DNA of 5,342 nt from Lentisphaeria bacterium (GTDB taxonomy: Bacteria > Verrucomicrobiota > Lentisphaeria > JABSQK01 > UBA12247). The position numbers and the translations under genes are program-made. Shown one piece after another: positions 1 through 5,342 of this stretch. Under the pieces are notes generated by a model that was not told the DNA's origin, made no database searches, and worked only from the letters and a program-made list of their open reading frames with translations. Position 1 is the first letter of the stretch, and each line of letters opens with the position of its first letter. Location: the NCBI GenBank assembly GCA_003477185.1, contig DMTJ01000359.1, forward strand, positions 1-5,342, read 5' to 3'.

Positions 1-135
1 CGGCGCGCGCAGGATGACACGGTTAAGGTGACTGTGGTCTGTAGCCTGTTTCTGTTGCTGCGCAGTCAGGATAAGCTTGTGGAGCTGGGAGATGGTGTCT
101 TGATCACTAAGCCACGGTGGAGGCCGGGAACGTGA
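1..135 (+). CDS. C-terminal end of an unidentified protein of the secretion/pilus operon (5' partial)
   Basis: Frame 1 is open from the first base of the window to a TGA at 133-135, giving 44 codons of the end of a protein that starts outside the window. The visible stretch contains KVTVVCSLFLLLR followed by a charged turn and VELGDGVLITKPRW, an alternation that looks like beta-strands of a compact C-terminal domain rather than a membrane helix. The stop shares its last base with the ATG of the next gene (TGATG), which is typical of translationally coupled genes in one operon and is the main reason to believe this frame is real. Because the next genes belong to a type II secretion / type IV pilus-like assembly set, this is probably another component of that machine. 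I cannot name the family from 44 residues. Confidence 0.6.
   Translation, partial: RRAQDDTVKVTVVCSLFLLLRSQDKLVELGDGVLITKPRWRPGT
119..123 (+). promoter_or_regulatory. Shine-Dalgarno GGAGG for the gene starting at 135
   Basis: GGAGG lies 11 bases before the ATG at 135 and inside the end of the upstream gene. It would fall inside the coding sequence if the in-frame GTG at 117 were used, so together with the TGATG overlap it favours ATG 135 as the start. The spacing is somewhat long; an in-frame GTG at 132, eight bases away, is a possible alternative start. Confidence 0.45.
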
Positions 136-851
136 TGGCGAGCGTGATTAAGGAATGGGAGCGTACGGCTTTCGGGGTGGTGATCGTACTGGTTCTGATC
201 GGCGGCGGCTACTGCACTGTGCGTATCGCACAGCTCTTCGGGCGCGTCCCGAGTAACCCGGTCCGGCACACACCTGGTACTCCTGTGTTCTCGGAGTCGG
301 CTTTTGCCTTTTTGACCGAGAAGCCGCTTCCCGAGGTCTCCAACAACAATGCTTTCAACACTCCGTACGGAATCCGAAATCCAGAATTTCGTGAGACCCC
401 GGCCGTGGTCCGGGAACCTAAGCGAACGCCTGAGGAGAAGCCGGCCTGGAAGCCTGCGTGGTTTAAGAAGAATCCCGACAAGCAGGCAAACGTGCCCAAA
501 GTCCGTAAGCCGAAGGAAGTGGCCCCAGTGCCGGCGAAGCCTGTGGAGCTGAATGTCGCCAAGAAACCGCCGGAACCGAAACCACCGCCGGGGCCGAAGG
601 TTCAGGAGTTCATCGAATACATGGGGGTGATGAAGTCCCCGGGCGGGCACGAGTTTGCTTTTATCAACCTGATCAAGGTGACTGACGGAGTAAGGGAAGT
701 GAGACCACAGTATCTCCAGACGGGGCGTCCGGTGAAGGGCTTTAAGATCGAAGCGTACGACGCAAAGTCCGTGACGCTGAACGGCAAGGGAGATCCGCCG
801 ACAAAGTTGCGCATCGGTCGTCAGTTAGAGGTCGGTGCCGTCACGCCATGA
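135..851 (+). CDS. Inner-membrane-anchored periplasmic protein with GspC/PilP-like C-terminal domain
   Basis: The 238-residue product has a short cytoplasmic start (MASVIKEWERTAFG), one hydrophobic segment at about residues 13-29, and then a long periplasmic part. Residues about 85-155 form a low-complexity Pro/Lys/Glu linker with repeated KP, PEPKPP and PxPKP motifs. The C-terminal part, from about residue 156 (VQEFIEYMGVM) to the end, alternates short strands and glycine turns: FAFINL, GRPVKGFKIEAYDAKSVTL, then LRIGRQLEVG. Membrane anchor, proline-rich linker and small beta domain is the architecture of GspC and PilP proteins, which link the inner-membrane platform to the secretin. This is a layout-level resemblance; sequence identity is low and I do not assign a symbol. 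The start at ATG 135 is chosen because it overlaps the upstream stop (TGATG). The assembly ATPase gene follows 45 bases downstream, supporting a shared operon and a role in pilus or pseudopilus assembly. Confidence 0.75.
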   Translation: MASVIKEWERTAFGVVIVLVLIGGGYCTVRIAQLFGRVPSNPVRHTPGTPVFSESAFAFLTEKPLPEVSNNNAFNTPYGIRNPEFRETPAVVREPKRTPEEKPAWKPAWFKKNPDKQANVPKVRKPKEVAPVPAKPVELNVAKKPPEPKPPPGPKVQEFIEYMGVMKSPGGHEFAFINLIKVTDGVREVRPQYLQTGRPVKGFKIEAYDAKSVTLNGKGDPPTKLRIGRQLEVGAVTP

Positions 852-896
852 TCGTGAATTCATACCCCGTATTCCTCATTATTCATAGGCTCTGTC

Positions 897-2615
897 ATGG
901 CTCGTGATCTTTTAGAGCTCCTGGAGCAGCAGGGCGAACTCGACCCTGCAGAAGTAGACCAGATTAAGAAGCGGCAGCGTCGCGGAAATGTCAGCGTGCC
1001 GCAGGCCCTCATTGGTCACGGAAAACTCTCGCAGTCCATTATTTACAAAGCGCTGGCGGATGCCAATAAGCTTCCGTTTGTCGAGCTGTCAAAGGGCGGT
1101 GTTACGGAGGAGGCGGTAAAAAAGGTGAGCGCAAAGGTCGCGTTTCACTACAAGATTATGCCCATTTCGATCGAAGGCGGCGTGCTTACTTTGGCGTTTA
1201 GCGAGCCGCCTGATGTGCGCCAGAGGGAGAACCTGAGGATGCTGCTGAGCATGCGGATCCGGCCAGCGATCGCAGCACCTAACGATATCTCGCACTCTGC
1301 CAAAAAGCACTATGGCCTAGGCGCGGATACGGTGCTGGCTATTCGCAGCGATCGCGCGACTTTCAGTCGGTTCGACGATGGCGGCTATGATCGCGATACT
1401 GCGCAGGACATCGAACTGGAAGAAGGCGATGCTTCGATCACCAGCCTGGTCAATCAGATTCTGGCTGAAGCTCTCGAGATGAAGGCGACAGATGTGCATA
1501 TCGAGCCCTTCGAAGATACCGTGCGACTGCGCTACCGGATCGACGGATTTCTGCGTGAAATCGCGCTGCCACCGGGGTTGCGGGAGCTGCATGCGTCGAT
1601 TATTTCGCGGATGAAAATCATGGCGGATCTTAACATCGCCGAGAAGCGCTTGCCTCACGACGGGCGAATTAAGCTGGTGATCGCCGAGAACGAGTTCGAC
1701 CTTCGTGTTTCGATCCTACCGACGCGCTTTGGCGAGACGCTCAACCTTCGTATCCTGAACCGTGACAACATCTTCTTCGACTTGGAGCGCCTTGGCCTGG
1801 AGAAGGAGCAATACCAGCTACTCCTGAAGCTGCTGGATCTACCCCATGGCATGATTCTGGTGACGGGCCCGACCGGCAGTGGGAAGACGACCACGCTGTA
1901 TGCGTCGCTCGCAAAGACGGATAAGGACACTCGCAAAGTGATCACGGTCGAAGATCCGGTGGAATACCAGTTGTATGGCATTAGTCAAATTCAGATCCAC
2001 GAGAGTATTGGGCTAACGTTTGCGAGCTGTCTGCGCTCCATCCTGCGGCATGACCCTGACATTGTGCTGGTGGGCGAGATGCGCGATAGCGAGACCGCCG
2101 AAATCGGGATCCGCGCGGCGCTGACGGGGCATTTGGTCCTTAGCACGCTGCATACAAATGACTCGGTGGGCGCGATTAATCGGTTGATCGACATGGGCGT
2201 CGAGCCGTTTCTGGTAGCATCCTCACTGTCCGCATCGTTGGCCCAGCGTCTGGTACGACGAATCTGCCCGTATTGTAAGGTCCCGCAGACGGACATCCCG
2301 GATGCAGTGGCGCTGGAGATGGGTGATGCGCTGGATTGTGACGCTGATGACGTACAGGCTTGGATCGGAGAAGGCTGCAATGAATGCACTGGCATTGGCT
2401 ACGTGGGCCGGGTCGCGATCTACGAGTTCTTCTTGATGGACGAGGATCTGCGTGACATGGTGAGCCGCCACGCGAATACCAATGAGCTACGATCTGCTGG
2501 CATTCGCAGTGGGATGCACACGCTGCGGGATGACGGCTGGCGAAAAGTTGCCAAGGGCGACACCAGTATTGAAGAAGTGCAGCGGATCACGACCGCTGCT
2601 CAGCTGCGCTACTGA
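897..2615 (+). CDS. gspE: Type II secretion / type IV pilus assembly ATPase (GspE/PilB family)
   Basis: This 572-residue cytoplasmic hexameric ATPase powers pseudopilus or pilus subunit assembly. An N-terminal GspE-N-like domain (about residues 1-140, with ALIGHGKLSQ and KLPFVEL) leads through an acidic linker (140-178) to the N2E domain (DVHIEP at 199-204). The ATPase core has all family motifs: Walker A GPTGSGKT at 324-331 (Lys330), Asp box EDPVE at 352-356, Walker B-like DPDIVLVGEMRD at 386-397 (Glu394), and the His box with H412 and LHTND (H419). A zinc-binding four-cysteine site, C457-x2-C460 and C494-x2-C497, is complete; this is usual in GspE and PilB and absent from PilT-type retraction ATPases. 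Length and motifs indicate an intact gene. The ATG at 897 has only a weak purine stretch (TAGG) upstream. GspE and PilB cannot be cleanly separated from the window; the symbol is a best guess on the secretion side. Confidence 0.95.
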   Translation: MARDLLELLEQQGELDPAEVDQIKKRQRRGNVSVPQALIGHGKLSQSIIYKALADANKLPFVELSKGGVTEEAVKKVSAKVAFHYKIMPISIEGGVLTLAFSEPPDVRQRENLRMLLSMRIRPAIAAPNDISHSAKKHYGLGADTVLAIRSDRATFSRFDDGGYDRDTAQDIELEEGDASITSLVNQILAEALEMKATDVHIEPFEDTVRLRYRIDGFLREIALPPGLRELHASIISRMKIMADLNIAEKRLPHDGRIKLVIAENEFDLRVSILPTRFGETLNLRILNRDNIFFDLERLGLEKEQYQLLLKLLDLPHGMILVTGPTGSGKTTTLYASLAKTDKDTRKVITVEDPVEYQLYGISQIQIHESIGLTFASCLRSILRHDPDIVLVGEMRDSETAEIGIRAALTGHLVLSTLHTNDSVGAINRLIDMGVEPFLVASSLSASLAQRLVRRICPYCKVPQTDIPDAVALEMGDALDCDADDVQAWIGEGCNECTGIGYVGRVAIYEFFLMDEDLRDMVSRHANTNELRSAGIRSGMHTLRDDGWRKVAKGDTSIEEVQRITTAAQLRY

Positions 2616-2619
2616 CACA

Positions 2620-2670
2620 AAAAAGCCGGTACCCAAGCCGCTCAGAGAGCGATTCAGATACCGGCTTTTT
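2620..2670. terminator. Bidirectional intrinsic terminator between convergent genes
   Basis: AAAAAGCCGGTA (2620-2631) is perfectly complementary to TACCGGCTTTTT (2659-2670). A second small stem, CGCTC-AGA-GAGCG (2639-2651), is nested inside the loop. The outer arms give a GC stem followed by a T-run on the + strand and, because of the A-run on the left, a T-run on the - strand too. The element starts 5 bases after the stop of the ATPase gene and ends 16 bases before the stop of the small exported protein gene on the other strand, so it can terminate both transcripts. Confidence 0.9.
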
Positions 2671-2686
2671 GAGCAGCGTGGTGCTG

Positions 2687-3046
2687 CTATCTGCAGGAAC
2701 TCACCCAGGTCCAGCATCCGGGACGAACGATTGTACGCACGGAGCAGCCGGTGTAGCTGCGACGGTAGCCGTAGACCGGAGCGGTCCACTGCCAGCGCCC
2801 GGCTGATGCCGAGTAGTAGCTGTAGCTGTGGCTCTGGCGTGGGGAGCTATAGCTGTAGCTGTGGCGGGGGGAGCTGTAGCTGTGTGACCGATGCGAACGA
2901 TGCCGATCGTAGCCAGACGAGTGATGGCTGTTTCCGCGATACGAGTCGTATCGCGAACGGCTGTCGCAGGATCGGTCTCCGGCGTGAGCAGCGGCGGTGG
3001 ACAGAATCAGGGCGAAAAGCAGGACGAGTTGGGTGGAAACCTTCAT
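2687..3046 (-). CDS. Small exported Ser/Tyr/His/Arg-rich protein of unknown function
   Basis: The 119-residue product starts at ATG 3046 with a textbook signal peptide: MK, then a hydrophobic core VLLFALIL and a probable cleavage site AHA|G after residue 22. A longer in-frame start at 3100 would add 18 polar residues before the signal peptide and is disfavoured. The mature protein has a tract of Ser, Tyr, His and Arg with repeats such as HSYSSPR (about residues 48-80). A distinct C-terminal part follows (about 84-119) with WQWTAPVYGYRRSYTGC, an RPGCWTW motif and a final SSCR. The mature part has four cysteines (C27, C101, C111, C118), so disulphides in the periplasm or outside the cell are plausible. 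The basic, Tyr/Ser-rich middle could bind polyanions or the cell surface, but this is speculation. Signal peptide, clean stop and a shared terminator support a real gene. No family is recognised. Confidence 0.75.
   Translation of the reverse strand: MKVSTQLVLLFALILSTAAAHAGDRSCDSRSRYDSYRGNSHHSSGYDRHRSHRSHSYSSPRHSYSYSSPRQSHSYSYYSASAGRWQWTAPVYGYRRSYTGCSVRTIVRPGCWTWVSSCR
2818..2884. repeat. Three in-frame copies of AGCTGTAGCTGTG inside the small exported protein gene
   Basis: AGCTGTAGCTGTG occurs at 2818-2830, 2851-2863 and 2872-2884, offset by 33 and 21 bases. Both offsets are multiples of three, so the repeats stay in frame and encode the alternating His-Ser-Tyr-Ser tract read on the - strand. 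The GGGGAGCT segments between copies also repeat and encode Ser-Ser-Pro-Arg. Such a tract can expand or contract by slippage without breaking the gene. Confidence 0.85.
2935..2955. repeat. Perfect 10-bp inverted repeat with one-base centre
   Basis: CGCGATACGA, then G, then TCGTATCGCG form a near-seamless palindrome centred on 2945. It lies inside the small exported protein gene, where it encodes about residues 31-37 (SRYDSYR), itself a nearly mirror-symmetric peptide. It could be a chance consequence of Arg/Ser/Tyr codons or a protein-binding site or RNA hairpin within the coding region. Confidence 0.8.
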
Positions 3047-3051
3047 GGCGG

Positions 3052-3079
3052 ATTCTCGGTTGTTGTGGGTGCGTGTCAA
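3052..3079 (-). promoter_or_regulatory. Possible sigma-70-type promoter of the small exported protein gene
   Basis: On the - strand a perfect TTGACA (3079-3074) is followed after 16 bases by GAGAAT (3057-3052), a 4-of-6 match to the -10 consensus. Only five bases separate this -10 box from the ATG at 3046, so a transcript from it would begin at or next to the start codon and be leaderless or nearly so. No good Shine-Dalgarno sequence precedes the ATG, which fits. The -35 match is good, the -10 match weak. Confidence 0.35.
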
Positions 3080-3186
3080 CACCCTCCGAAGGCCCGTCAT
3101 CGCACTTTATTCAACGTTTTTGGCGCTTTGCTCCCTTCGCTGCGCTCGGGCTCTGCCTGCGGCGGTGCGAACTTCGCAAATTTCGG

Positions 3187-4023
3187 TCAGAAATCGAGAC
3201 GCAGCCCGACGCGGGCCGTGCGGCCGGGAACTGTGTAGCCATTTACTTCCCGATAGTCGACATCGCCGATGTTCTCGACGCGGCCAAAGAGGGACAGATT
3301 TTCGCGAATCGGCAGTGAGCCGGCGAGGTCCACGCGCGCGTACGAATCTAGGGTGGTGGTGTTTGCCCGGTCGTTGAACCGCGGCCCGACGTACTGCACG
3401 GTGGCGTTGAGGTGAGCACCACTTTCCCAGAGGTAGGTGGCGCCGAGTTTCGCACTACGTTTTGCCCAGCGAGCCAGCTTTTTGCCGGTCGAGCGAACGA
3501 CAAGATCCTGCCAGGTGGCATCGGCGTGAAGGGTCAGGGCCGTGCTGAGCCGAAGCTCCGTGGCTAGCTCAATACCTTGCAGGCGAGCCTCCGGAATATT
3601 CTCGGGGGCCCAAAATGAGAATGGATCAGTGGGGTCGACTGGGCGCCATTCGATAAAGTCCTCAACTTCAGAATGTAAGTACGTGGCACTTACCTCGAGC
3701 TCGTCCCTCAAGAGATTCTGGCTGACGCCTGCATCCCAGCCGTGGTGCTTTCTGGTCTACGATTCGGGTTGCCGCCGAATGGTTGGTAGAGGTCGTTGAA
3801 GTTGGGTGCTTTGAAGCCGGTGCCTATTGCACCACGAAAGGTAGTGGCGGCTGCGTCGCAGGTGCGGGTGCCGGCAAGCCGCTAGGTTGTGATGCCCGCG
3901 TGGTGCGAGCCCCAATGGGATTGGGCAAAGATTGCGCGGCGATCGCAATGAGGATGAATCGTGGATTCGTAGCTTCGCGCCTATGAGGATAGACCACGCT
4001 TCTGAGCCCAGCTGATGCTCGGC
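3187..4023 (-). pseudogene. btuB: Decayed BtuB-like TonB-dependent outer-membrane receptor (3' half only)
   Basis: From 3720 down to the stop at 3187-3189 the - strand encodes an intact C-terminal barrel end of a TonB-dependent receptor: GWDAGVSQNLL, FIEW, ARLQGIELATEL, LFGRVENIGDVDYREVNGY, TVPGRTARVGLRLDF, ending in the terminal Phe used for outer-membrane insertion. Upstream, homology continues in another frame with FRGAIGTGFKAPNFNDLY, QPFGGNPN and RPESTT, joined to the last part only if one base is restored near 3738-3745. That upstream frame has an in-frame TAG at 3882-3884, between HAGITT and RLAGT. A second frame change near 3950 leads to EAWSILIGAKLRIHD, and a TGA at 4024-4026 closes the earliest recognisable part. 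About 280 of the roughly 600 residues usual for BtuB remain; signal peptide, TonB box, plug and first strands are absent. A cobalamin riboswitch upstream supports a vitamin B12 receptor. Single-base lesions could be sequencing errors, but the missing 5' half cannot. Confidence 0.8.
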
Positions 4024-4074
4024 TCACGTCGAGATAGCTTTTAGGGCTAAGCAACTCAGGCGCGAAGTGGATTG

Positions 4075-4190
4075 TATGTCAAGGTTTTTGACTCACGAGC
4101 TTTTGCTTGTTTACAGTGGTGCGACCGCTCCGAATTCTCACCGGATTCCGTTGACGTGCAGATGATCCCCCGCGGTGTCGGAGTCTTGCG
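4075..4190 (-). ncRNA. Cobalamin (B12) riboswitch, possibly degenerate
   Basis: Reading the - strand, the conserved cobalamin-riboswitch core is visible: GTCAACGGAATCCGGTG (about 4156-4140), GAATTCGGAGCGG, then CACTGTAA (4118-4111), and after a short variable stem the B12-box-like GAGTCAAAAACCTTGACA (4094-4077). The order and spacing match the leader of E. coli btuB (GGGAATCCAGTG, GAATCTGGAGC, GGTAA, B12 box), and CACTGTAA is the common form in other bacteria. Deviations are ACGGAA for the usual GGGAA, TCGCAC where CCCGC is common, and a B12 box ending TTGACA instead of TGCC; I also cannot find a clear 5' partner for the ACC arm. These may reflect decay. In intact loci cobalamin binding represses expression of the downstream transporter. 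Here only about 50 bases separate it from the receptor remnant, and no clear expression platform or start codon is left. A TAGAAT box at 4204-4199 could be the -10 of its promoter. Confidence 0.75.
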
Positions 4191-4288
4191 CAAGGTAGAT
4201 TCTAGTGTGCCAAGTCACAAATATGTGGGATACGAGTAAGAGCCAGTCGGACTTAGTTGAATTTGCTGAAAGTGGCGCAACGGAAGGA

Positions 4289-5342
4289 TTATTGGTTGAT
4301 TTTAATCCTCAACCTATCTGCTTCTTTCAGATCTCCGCCGAGGCGAATAAACTGCTGGAGGGAGTTGTTTGCCGATTCCAAGTCCCGGAGCTGCCAGTGG
4401 GCCTTTGCTTCCCAGTAGTAAGAGCGCGGATCTTCGCGTTGAACGCGGGCGCCCTCGCGGGCCCAATCAAGGCAAAGCTGATAGTCTCCGCCATCATAGG
4501 CCGCTTCCGCCTGAATGAGAAGTGCCCGGATGTAGTCGGAGTCCTGCTCAAGAATCAGCGCTGCAACCCGAGTGCGCAGGAGTTGATTCTCCATGACCAG
4601 CGGGAGAAGCAGTTTGAATGCGTGCGTGCGATCAGCCCCATCCTTTACTTGACGGGCCTGAAGAGACAGGATCTGCTCAGTCAGCCAGGAGATCGGTTGT
4701 GTGGCTCCGGGTGATTCAATAGGCTTCCACATGCTATATTTTGTGGCTATTTCTAGCCCTCGCTGCGGATTGCCTGCCAAGGCGTGGGCTTCGGTCGCGA
4801 TTAGCATCGCCGGTCGATAGCTGGGGTGTGATTCAAGTACCTGATCAATTGAGCGAACGGCGCGGGGAAAGTCTTCGACAATCATGGCCTGATCGGCGTC
4901 GGCCATGAGTTGCTGTGTCTTCCAGCCGGAATGACCGGCCACTCCCCCGACTACGAGGGCCATGCCAAGGGCGGCCACGATAAGGACGGAGAGCACGAGC
5001 TGAAATACCCCCAGGGCGAGGCGGAATGTTCCTCGGCTATTGTCGGTATGTTGGTGTCTGAGGTGCTGGAAAACGTGCAGGGGGAGGTGGCCCCAGCGGG
5101 CGACGGGAAGAATGACTAGGTACCAATACAGCTTGGTCTCGAGTAGGAGCATTGCCACAAAGGCCAGGCCCGTGGCCCCAGCGGCAATGAGAGACTGTGG
5201 CGCGGCGATGACAGCCGGAATGGCAAGCATGAGGAACACATAGGGGCCAGCCCCGGAAATCATGCCGATGAAACACACGGCGGCTGCCAGAATCAGCCAG
5301 GTGGAAGCGCCGCCGAATAGTAGCGCCACGGCGACTATCAGG
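4289..5342 (-). CDS. Membrane protein with C-terminal TPR-like repeats (5' partial)
   Basis: The frame is open from the window edge to a TAA at 4289-4291, giving 350 visible codons. A GTG at 5329 is available, but the reading frame runs on upstream with hydrophobic LIVAVALL, so the true start is probably outside the window. Numbering from that GTG, hydrophobic stretches lie at about 1-26, 29-43, 45-63 and 66-76. A short basic/His-rich loop follows (HVFQHLRHQHTD, 85-96), then a last membrane segment at about 103-131. The rest (135-346) is soluble and helical. TPR-like units are seen at about 145-197 (DFPRAVRSIDQVLESHPS, then ATEAHALAGNPQRGLEIA) and 270-330 (AAYDGGDYQLCLDWAREGA, then YWEAKAHWQLRDLESA), ending in a basic RLRIKINQ. 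TPR domains usually scaffold protein complexes. I do not recognise the family, and no catalytic motif is visible. It ends about 100 bases upstream of the B12 riboswitch on the same strand. Confidence 0.85.
   Translation of the reverse strand, partial: LIVAVALLFGGASTWLILAAAVCFIGMISGAGPYVFLMLAIPAVIAAPQSLIAAGATGLAFVAMLLLETKLYWYLVILPVARWGHLPLHVFQHLRHQHTDNSRGTFRLALGVFQLVLSVLIVAALGMALVVGGVAGHSGWKTQQLMADADQAMIVEDFPRAVRSIDQVLESHPSYRPAMLIATEAHALAGNPQRGLEIATKYSMWKPIESPGATQPISWLTEQILSLQARQVKDGADRTHAFKLLLPLVMENQLLRTRVAALILEQDSDYIRALLIQAEAAYDGGDYQLCLDWAREGARVQREDPRSYYWEAKAHWQLRDLESANNSLQQFIRLGGDLKEADRLRIKINQ

Noticed and set aside
66..650. 194-codon open frame on the - strand opposite the GspC/PilP-like gene
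   Set aside because: It is antisense to a gene supported by operon overlap and a membrane anchor. Its product is Arg/Leu/His-rich with no domain, as expected from the reverse complement of a GC-rich Pro/Lys gene.
2818..2884. AGCTGT repeats considered as a CRISPR-like or intergenic tandem array
   Set aside because: The repeats are short, irregularly spaced in multiples of three and encode a Ser/Tyr tract, so they are coding repeats.
3101..3186. TGCGAA-C-TTCGCA hairpin (3166-3178) considered as a terminator for the receptor remnant
   Set aside because: The arms are only six bases and no T-run follows on the - strand. The rest of this gap shows only generic GC-rich sequence.
2482..3318. 278-codon open frame on the + strand
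   Set aside because: It overlaps the end of the ATPase gene, runs through the terminator and is antisense to the signal-peptide gene and the receptor end. Its Cys/Ser/Arg-rich composition reflects the antisense repeats.
3187..3711. A short intact receptor gene starting at TTG 3711
   Set aside because: Receptor homology continues upstream of 3711 in the same frame (GWDAGVSQNLL) and then in another frame. The segment lacks a signal peptide and plug, so it is the tail of a broken gene, not a complete one.
4024..4080. Search for a start codon and ribosome-binding site between the riboswitch and the receptor remnant
   Set aside because: No ATG with a plausible ribosome-binding site and no signal-peptide coding sequence is seen here, which is consistent with deletion of the 5' part of the gene.
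4205..4714. 169-codon open frame on the + strand
   Set aside because: Most of it is antisense to the TPR membrane protein, which has coherent membrane segments and repeats. The + frame shows no domain.

Overview
The window looks like chromosomal DNA of a Gram-negative bacterium. The protein style (a GspE/PilB ATPase next to a single-pass protein with a Pro/Lys-rich linker and a GspC/PilP-like end, and Ser/Tyr/Arg-rich small exported proteins) suggests Verrucomicrobiota, perhaps Opitutae. That assignment is an impression from composition and gene style, not a demonstrated match.

Left part (1-2615, + strand): three genes of a type II secretion / type IV pilus-like assembly operon. The C-terminal end of an unidentified upstream gene (1-135) overlaps by one base, in a TGATG stop/start, the gene for an inner-membrane-anchored periplasmic protein with a GspC/PilP-like C-terminal domain (135-851). 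After 45 bases comes a full-length GspE/PilB assembly ATPase (897-2615). The unit ends at a strong terminator (2620-2670) with an A-run on one side and a T-run on the other, so it can serve both strands.

Middle part (2687-3046, - strand): a small exported protein of 119 residues with a clear signal peptide, a Ser-Tyr-His repeat tract and a Cys-containing C-terminal end. It converges on the same terminator.

Right part (3187-4200, - strand): a decayed BtuB-type TonB-dependent receptor. The C-terminal barrel is intact down to the terminal Phe. Further upstream the homology continues, but through a frameshift, an in-frame TAG and a second frame change, and the plug and N-terminus are missing. 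About 50 bases upstream of the remnant lies the core of a cobalamin (B12) riboswitch on the same strand. The reading is that a B12-regulated btuB locus lost roughly 1 kb between its leader and the middle of the barrel and then accumulated point lesions.

Right edge (4289-5342, - strand): a membrane protein with several hydrophobic segments followed by TPR-like helices, open to the window edge and therefore partial.

No transposase, integrase, CRISPR array, tRNA or rRNA was seen. I found no convincing undescribed system. The most informative signal that ORF calling would miss is the B12 riboswitch attached to a btuB pseudogene.
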